Of a stretch of 64,000 nucleotides of DNA, positions 59,200 through 64,000 are shown in pieces. Under the pieces are notes generated by a model. The model was given only the letters and a program-made list of their open reading frames with translations. It had not been told where the DNA came from and did no database searches. This DNA is from Streptomyces sp. YS415. Its GTDB lineage: Bacteria; Actinomycetota; Actinomycetes; Streptomycetales; Streptomycetaceae. The position numbers and the translations under genes are program-made. Positions within the stretch are counted from its first letter, which is position 1, and every line of letters begins with the position of its first letter. The stretch spans positions 124,001-188,000 of the forward strand of contig NZ_JAMJFL010000011.1 in the NCBI RefSeq assembly GCF_023544665.1, written 5' to 3'.

Positions 59200-60555
59200 T
59201 CAGAACCCGCCGCCGAAGTCCCCGCCGCCCCCGAAGTCCCCGCCTCCGAAGTCGCCACCGCCGAAGCCGCCGGTGAAGTCGTCCGAGGCGAAGTCGGCGC
59301 CCGAGACGTCACCGCCCTCGTAGCCGCCGAAGTCGCCGTACCCGGCACCGTAGTCGGCGCCGTAGGCGGGGCTCGCCATCATGCTGCCGAGCATCGTGCC
59401 GATGAGCAGGCCCGGGAGGATGCCGCCGCCGAAGTAGCCGCCGGCGTACGGCCCGTAGGCGGGTCCTGCGTCCCAGTAGGGGCGGCGGGCGCCGGTGTCG
59501 GTGGTGACCTCGCGGATCATCGGGTCCCGGCCGTCGGCGAGGCGGGCCCGGTCGGCGGCGCAGACCGGGACCTCGCGGGTGGCGCCGCCGGACGGTGTCC
59601 AGGTCGCGTCGGCAACCGAGGGGCCGTGCCGGGGATCGAAGAAGCAGGGCGGCCGGCGGTCGGGCAGCGGGCGGCCCTCGCGGCGGGCGGCGAGCAGGGC
59701 CAGCGCGTGGCGGCCGTCCTCCAGGGCCTGGGTGACGGCCTTGACCTCCTCCGGTCTGGTCGCCGCGGCCATCAGCCGCTTGGCCTGTTCGTAGGAGTCC
59801 AGGGCGTGTTCGTAGTCGGTGCGCATCGCGTCGTCGGCGCCGGGTTCGCCGGGGTGGAAGTCCAGGCGGTCCAGTTCCTCGCCGAACGCGGTGATGTCCT
59901 CGTCGACCACCACCCGCAACTTCTCCAGCGCGGCCCGCTGCTCCTGCTCGTGCGCGAGGCGGCGGCGCCGGGTCAGGGCGTAGACGCCCGCGCCGCCCGC
60001 CGCCAGGACCACTCCGGTGGTGACCAGACCGGCGACCGGCACGCCGTCGTCGGCCGTCGAACCCCAGGAGGAGGGTGCGGAGCCGCCCACGTTGTTCAGC
60101 GCGGCGTCGACGAAGTCGTTCAGCTGGGCCTTGACGTCGTCGGTGCCCCGCACGGACGTCACCAGGTTGTCCACTCCCTGGTTGCTCAGCACCGAGGAAT
60201 CGGCCTGGGCGCCGAAGCGGTCGCCGCTGCGCACCGCGTACAGGCCGGTGATCCCGGTCTCCGTACGCAGGTTCAGGAAGAGGTTCTCCTCGGGCTGGTC
60301 GGCCGGGAGGACGGCGACGAAGACGGGTTTGTCGGCGTCCCTGATCTTGTCCGCGAGCGCCTCGGCGTCCGCGGACGAGAGCTGGTCGGAGGCGGCCGGG
60401 TCGACGTAGACGGGGTCTTCGCGCAGTGCCTCGGCGACCGTCGACGGGTCCGCGGCGGCGAACGCGCCGGGCGCACCCGTCGTCAGCACCGCCAGCGTGG
60501 CGGCGACCGGAAGGAGGGCCCACCGCACAAGGCCCCGGAGCAACGGAGTCCTCAT
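59200..60555 (-). CDS. TPM-domain-like membrane protein with glycine-rich tail
   Basis: 451-aa protein starting at ATG 60553-60555. Signal peptide about residues 1-33. An extracytoplasmic domain (about 34-165) is similar to the TPM (Psb32/MOLO) fold, with VYVDPAASDQLSSADAEAL and a FVAVLP strand. One TM segment (about 174-192, VAGLVTTGVVLAAGGAGVYAL), a coiled-coil cytoplasmic domain (LEKLRVVVDEDITAFGEEL), and a C-terminal tail of GGGDFGGG repeats (about 425-451). Its function is unknown. Confidence 0.78.
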   Translation of the reverse strand: MRTPLLRGLVRWALLPVAATLAVLTTGAPGAFAAADPSTVAEALREDPVYVDPAASDQLSSADAEALADKIRDADKPVFVAVLPADQPEENLFLNLRTETGITGLYAVRSGDRFGAQADSSVLSNQGVDNLVTSVRGTDDVKAQLNDFVDAALNNVGGSAPSSWGSTADDGVPVAGLVTTGVVLAAGGAGVYALTRRRRLAHEQEQRAALEKLRVVVDEDITAFGEELDRLDFHPGEPGADDAMRTDYEHALDSYEQAKRLMAAATRPEEVKAVTQALEDGRHALALLAARREGRPLPDRRPPCFFDPRHGPSVADATWTPSGGATREVPVCAADRARLADGRDPMIREVTTDTGARRPYWDAGPAYGPYAGGYFGGGILPGLLIGTMLGSMMASPAYGADYGAGYGDFGGYEGGDVSGADFASDDFTGGFGGGDFGGGDFGGGGDFGGGF

Positions 60556-60661
60556 ACCTCGACGCTACCTGACGAAACGGGCAAACGTACCGGGCCCGGC
60601 GGGGGCAATCCCGCCGAGGGGTACCGCGTGTGCGCGGCACCCCCGGCCCTGGGACCCGTGC

Positions 60662-62266
60662 CTACTGCGCCGGCGAGACTCCCGCCCGCAGCAGCCCGTA
60701 CGTGTACGCGTCCTCCAGCGCCTGCCAGGACGCCGCGATGACGTTCTCCGCCACGCCGACCGTCGACCACTCGCCCGTGCCGTCGGAGGTGGAGATCAGG
60801 ACGCGGGTGGTGGACTGGGTGCCGTGGACGCCCTCCAGGATGCGGACCTTGTAGTCGACCAGGTCCAGCTTGGCGAGCTGGGGGTAGATCTTCTCCAGGG
60901 CGACGCGCAGGGCGCGGTCCAGGGCGTTGACCGGGCCGTTGCCCTCCGCCGTGGCGACGATGCGCTCGCCCTTGGCGAAGAGCTTCACGGTGGCCTCGTT
61001 GGCGTGGCTGCCGTCGGGGCGGTCCTCGACGATCGCGCGCCAGGACTCGACACCGAAGTACTTCAGGGGCTTGCCCTCGACCTCGGCGCGCAGCAGGAGT
61101 TCGAAGGACGCGTCCGCCGCCTCGTAGGTGTAGCCCTCGAGCTCGCGCTCCTTCACCCGCTCGACGACCCGGCCGACCAGCTCGCGGTCGCCGCCCAGGT
61201 CGATGCCGAGTTCCTTGCCCTTGAGCTCGACGGAGGCGCGGCCCGCCATGTCGGAGACCAGCATCCGCATGGTGTTGCCGACCTGCTCGGGGTCGATGTG
61301 CTGGTACAGGTCCGGGTCGACCTTGATCGCGGAGGCGTGCAGGCCCGCCTTGTGGGCGAAGGCCGAGACGCCGACGTAGGGCTGGTGGGTGGAGGGGGTG
61401 AGGTTCACGACCTCGGCGATGGCGTGGGAGATCCGGGTCATCTCCCGCAGGTGTCCGTCGGGGAGGACCTTCTTGCCGTACTTCAGCTCCAGCGCGGCCA
61501 CGACCGGGAACAGGTTGGCGTTGCCGACCCGTTCGCCGTAGCCGTTCGCCGTGCACTGGACGTGCGTGGCGCCCGCGTCCACCGCGGCGAGGGTGTTGGC
61601 GACCGCGCATCCGGTGTCGTCCTGGGCGTGGATGCCGAGCCGGGCGCCCGTGTCGGCCAGCACCGTCGCGACGACCGCCTGGACCTGCGCCGGGAGCATG
61701 CCGCCGTTGGTGTCGCAGAGGATCACCACGTCGGCGCCCGCCTCCGCGGCCGTACGGACGACGGCCTTGGCGTACTCGGGGTTGGCGCGGTAGCCGTCGA
61801 AGAAGTGCTCGCAGTCGACGAAGACCCGGCGGCCCTCGCCGGCCAGGAACGACACCGTGTCCCGGACCATCTCCAGGTTCTCGTCCAGGGTGGTGCGCAG
61901 CGCCAGTTCCACATGCCGGTCATGGGACTTGGCGACCAGCGTGATGACCGGGGCGCCCGACTCCAGGAGCGCTCTGACCTGCGGGTCGTCGGCTGCCTTG
62001 GCGCCCGCCCGGCGGGTGGCGCCGAAGGCGACCAGCTGCGCGTGCCGGAAGTCGATCTCCTGCTGGGCGCGGGCGAAGAACTCGGTGTCCCGCGGGTTGG
62101 CGCCGGGCCAGCCGCCCTCGATGAAGCCCACGCCGAAGTCGTCCAGGTGCCGTGCGATGGCCAGCTTGTCCGCGACGGTGAGGTTGATGCCCTCGCGCTG
62201 GGCGCCGTCGCGCAGGGTGGTGTCGAAGACGTGGAACGAGTCGTCGAGCTCGCTGGTGTCCGTCAT
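60662..62266 (-). CDS. cimA: (R)-citramalate synthase
   Basis: 534-aa DRE-TIM metallolyase family enzyme. ATG 62264-62266 has AGGAGCC 8 nt upstream. FDTTLRDGAQREGINLTVAD (about residues 14-33) is the DRE motif, ERVGNANLFPVVAALELKYG (about 244-263) the loop following, and HKAGLHASAIKVDPDLYQH (about 307-325) the substrate loop. The C-terminal LeuA dimer/regulatory domain (about 400-534) is present. It condenses pyruvate and acetyl-CoA for threonine-independent isoleucine synthesis. 2-isopropylmalate synthase is an alternative, but the EGGWPGANPRD motif fits CimA. Confidence 0.93.
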   Translation of the reverse strand: MTDTSELDDSFHVFDTTLRDGAQREGINLTVADKLAIARHLDDFGVGFIEGGWPGANPRDTEFFARAQQEIDFRHAQLVAFGATRRAGAKAADDPQVRALLESGAPVITLVAKSHDRHVELALRTTLDENLEMVRDTVSFLAGEGRRVFVDCEHFFDGYRANPEYAKAVVRTAAEAGADVVILCDTNGGMLPAQVQAVVATVLADTGARLGIHAQDDTGCAVANTLAAVDAGATHVQCTANGYGERVGNANLFPVVAALELKYGKKVLPDGHLREMTRISHAIAEVVNLTPSTHQPYVGVSAFAHKAGLHASAIKVDPDLYQHIDPEQVGNTMRMLVSDMAGRASVELKGKELGIDLGGDRELVGRVVERVKERELEGYTYEAADASFELLLRAEVEGKPLKYFGVESWRAIVEDRPDGSHANEATVKLFAKGERIVATAEGNGPVNALDRALRVALEKIYPQLAKLDLVDYKVRILEGVHGTQSTTRVLISTSDGTGEWSTVGVAENVIAASWQALEDAYTYGLLRAGVSPAQ

Positions 62267-62378
62267 GGTCTGAAGGCTCCTGAGGTATGGATCTCGGTCT
62301 GTACCGGAATGACCGGCTCCACCGTCCTCCAATGATCCCTCGCGCTACGGTCCCGGCTGCAGGTGGGCCAGAAATGCG

Positions 62379-62404
62379 AAAAACCCCTCGCGGGTGCGAG
62401 AGGT
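62379..62404 (-). terminator. Terminator-like hairpin in the cimA leader (candidate attenuator)
   Basis: On the minus strand, a 9-bp stem ACCTCTCGC/GCGAGGGGT (one T·G wobble) with a 4-nt loop and five T's ends about 112 bases before cimA. Leftward transcripts starting beyond it would be stopped here. A short frame ATG ATT ATT GGC AGC (62459-62494) lies upstream. Confidence 0.6.
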
Positions 62405-62458
62405 CTGCGCGCGGGTCGAGGACGACGGTGTCCGCCCGTACCTGGTCGTACGTGGCGG

Positions 62459-62494
62459 TCACTGCGGACCGGCGCGCCTGCTGCCAATAATCAT
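62459..62494 (-). CDS. Possible 11-aa leader peptide for cimA
   Basis: Minus-strand frame M-I-I-G-S-R-R-A-G-P-Q-stop, with two isoleucine codons at the start, located 55 bases before the terminator-like hairpin. No ribosome site precedes it, so it would need to be leaderless. The evidence is weak; it is noted because cimA makes an isoleucine precursor. Confidence 0.2.
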   Translation of the reverse strand: MIIGSRRAGPQ

Positions 62495-62509
62495 GGCGAA
62501 CGAGAGCAC

Positions 62510-62536
62510 GGGGGCAGTCTGGCACAGACCGCCCCC
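62510..62536. terminator. Terminator after the beta-propeller gene
   Basis: 12-bp inverted repeat (62510-62521 and 62525-62536, one mismatch) with a 3-nt loop, 53 bases beyond the stop of the beta-propeller gene on the minus strand. Confidence 0.7.
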
Positions 62537-62589
62537 GCGCTCACCGCCGTCTCAGCATGCGAACCCGTTCCTGGTCACCGCGGCCGGGG

Positions 62590-63858
62590 TCACCGCAGCC
62601 GGAACAGGAAGCCGTCGCCCGCCGCGTTGGTGTCGCCGGGGACGAGTTCGGACGAGGCGGAGTAGACGGACAGCAGCCGGCCGCCCCGGGCGAAGGCGCT
62701 GGGTGCCGCGGATCCCTCGCTCTGCGGTCCGCCCGCCAGGGTGCGGGTGACGAGCTGGGTACGGCCGCTGCGCAGATCCCGGACGTGGACGTTCTCCGCG
62801 ACGACCTCGTCGCCGGACCGGGTCTCGGTGGTGTAGGCGAGACGGCGGCCGTCGGGGCTGAGCAGACCGGCGCCGAGCCCGCCCGCGCCGTCGTGGGTGA
62901 TCCACCGGGTCGTCCCGGTGCGGCTGTCGTACACGTACAGCTCCCAGGTGTACTCCGGCGCCTCGGGCACCACGCTCTCGTCGAAGGAGGCGTACGAGAG
63001 GTACCGGCCGTCCGCCGAGAGCGTCACGCCCCCCGGGCTGCCGTCGGTGAACTCGCCCGCGACCGCGTTCACCGGCTTCTGCTCCCCGGTGCCCAGGTCG
63101 ACGTGCCACAGCTCGTGCCGCCCACCGCGCGGGTGCCGCTGCACGTAGGCGAGGTGGCTGCCGTCGGCGCTCAGGGTGACGCCGGAGACGTACCAGTCCG
63201 CCGGGACGCGGTCGCTGACCCGCTGGGCGGTGCCGGTGCGGCGGTCGACGACGTAGGCGAGGGTCCGGTCGTTCGCGGCCCCCTCCATCCGCTGCGCCGA
63301 GGCGCCGAAGGCGACGTACCGGCCGTCGGCCGACATGTCGAAGGTGTCGAACGCCCAGGCGGAGCCGCCGTCGGCGCCGACACTGACCCGTTCCGTGCGG
63401 CCGGTGCTGCGGTCGTGGACGTAGACGTCCTCCACATGGCCGGCGGGCGGTCCGGAGGGCCACTCCGCGAGGTTCTTCGCCGTGGACATGAAGGCGACGT
63501 ACCGGCCGTCGGCACTGATCTCCGCCCGGTGGCTGCCCGAACCGCCCTCCGCCTGGCTCCCGTCCGAGGAGACGTTGACCCGCTCGACGGTGCCCCGGCG
63601 CAGGTCCCGGACGAACACGTCGCTGCGTTCGTTGGTGTCCCCCGGCACCACGTCCGGGTCCTCCGAGACGAACGCGGCGAAGCGCCCGTCCGCGGTGAGC
63701 GCCGCGCCGCCCGACCCCCGCTCGATCTGCTCCCCCGTCGCCGTCAGCGTGATCCGCTCGGGTCCGGGCCCCGGCGCCGGTGCCGCGGACGTCGCCGACA
63801 GCGCGACCATCGCCCCCGCGAGCACGGCGACGGACACTCCTCGCTTGGTTCTGAACAC
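62590..63858 (-). CDS. Secreted TolB-like beta-propeller protein
   Basis: 422-aa exported protein. GTG 63856-63858 has GGGGGAAAC directly upstream. Signal peptide about residues 1-25 (VSVAVLAGAMVALSATSAAPA). At least six blades carry ADGRYVAF or similar (ADGRFAAFVSEDPDVV, ADGRYVAFMSTAKNL, ADGRYVAFGASAQ, ADGSHLAYVQ, ADGRYLSYASFD, PDGRRLAYTTET), the WD40-like/PD40 pattern of TolB. No catalytic domain is present. A ligand-binding or scaffold role is likely; its function is unknown. Confidence 0.88.
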   Translation of the reverse strand: MFRTKRGVSVAVLAGAMVALSATSAAPAPGPGPERITLTATGEQIERGSGGAALTADGRFAAFVSEDPDVVPGDTNERSDVFVRDLRRGTVERVNVSSDGSQAEGGSGSHRAEISADGRYVAFMSTAKNLAEWPSGPPAGHVEDVYVHDRSTGRTERVSVGADGGSAWAFDTFDMSADGRYVAFGASAQRMEGAANDRTLAYVVDRRTGTAQRVSDRVPADWYVSGVTLSADGSHLAYVQRHPRGGRHELWHVDLGTGEQKPVNAVAGEFTDGSPGGVTLSADGRYLSYASFDESVVPEAPEYTWELYVYDSRTGTTRWITHDGAGGLGAGLLSPDGRRLAYTTETRSGDEVVAENVHVRDLRSGRTQLVTRTLAGGPQSEGSAAPSAFARGGRLLSVYSASSELVPGDTNAAGDGFLFRLR

Positions 63859-63941
63859 GTTTCCCCCGTGATGCTTCCCCGGCCCTGCGCCAGGGCTCCC
63901 GTCGAGGGGAACGCACCCCGCGCCACCGCGTCAATCCGCAG

Positions 63942-63970
63942 AATTGAGTACAACCCGGGCGTACCGTCAA
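63942..63970 (-). promoter_or_regulatory. Promoter of the beta-propeller gene
   Basis: On the minus strand, -35 TTGACG (63965-63970) and -10 TCAATT (63942-63947) with 17-bp spacing, about 85 bases before the start. It fits a housekeeping (HrdB-type) promoter, judged by eye. Confidence 0.5.
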
Positions 63971-64000
63971 GCGTCCGCGAGGAGGCCTTCGCGCAGGAAC

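Noticed and set aside
62267..62480. T-box riboswitch in the cimA leader
   Set aside because: The conserved T-box sequence (TGGNACC-type) was not found; only the terminator-like hairpin is visible.

Overview
The window is high-GC actinobacterial chromosome and is almost certainly from a Streptomyces. Three things show this: the strong G/C bias at third codon positions, the many GTG and TTG starts, and a gene order I recognise from the S. coelicolor core chromosome (ftsY, glcP, smc, acyP, mutM, rnc, rpmF, coaD, rsmD, recG, rpmB, thiD, thiL, ddlA, gpsA, hupS, leuCD, ndgR, gltX, two conservons, accBE, cimA). Most of the content is core housekeeping. Accessory or unusual elements sit inside it.

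Layout. 1-8.3 kb: ftsY (cut by the window edge), an LLM-type flavin monooxygenase, the glucose permease glcP, smc, a 67-aa coiled-coil protein and acylphosphatase. 8.4-11.6 kb: a secreted CAP-domain protein, a scar with a tyrosine-recombinase remnant and a truncated small ORF, a CsbD-like protein, and a divergent flavodoxin/HxlR-regulator pair sharing a palindromic operator. 11.5-19.8 kb: a leftward block for DNA repair, RNA processing and division (mutM, rnc, rpmF, YceD/DUF177, a SepIVA-like coiled coil, coaD, rsmD, recG). RecG is interrupted inside its Walker A motif by a 338-residue intein with class 3 hallmarks and a LAGLIDADG-type endonuclease domain. 19.9-24.7 kb: an Hsp90-like ATPase translationally coupled to a 978-aa helical-repeat protein. 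24.7-34.8 kb: a FakA/YloV-like protein, rpmB, thiL-thiD, a RAM-domain protein, a DUF3515 lipoprotein, the plsC-like/gpsA/ddlA run, cofC, a small conserved protein and hupS. 35-41.4 kb: leuCD with divergent ndgR, five tRNA genes (three Glu, two Gln), gltX, a FAH-family hydrolase and a 62-aa protein with a repeated motif.

41.9-52.5 kb: two complete tandem conservons (cvnA-B-C-D twice). Each encodes a membrane sensor ATPase, a roadblock protein, a DUF742 protein and a small GTPase. The sensors differ outside the membrane, while the small relay proteins are nearly identical. 52.5-64 kb: acyl-CoA carboxylase accB-accE, a secreted family-8 polysaccharide lyase, a YceI protein with two upstream palindromes, a YdeI-like protein, a secreted trypsin (SprT type), a TPM-like membrane protein, citramalate synthase cimA with a terminator-like hairpin in its leader, and a secreted beta-propeller protein.

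Functional links. gltX lies next to both tRNA species that a non-discriminating GluRS charges in bacteria without GlnRS. leuCD, ndgR and cimA concern branched-chain amino acids. accB/accE supply malonyl-CoA or methylmalonyl-CoA. glcP, the secreted lyase and the protease fit a soil saprophyte. The best candidate for an unusual system is the RecG intein. Next are the Hsp90/helical-repeat pair and the duplicated conservons. Start sites were chosen by eye from Shine-Dalgarno position and remembered family lengths. Nothing was searched against a database.
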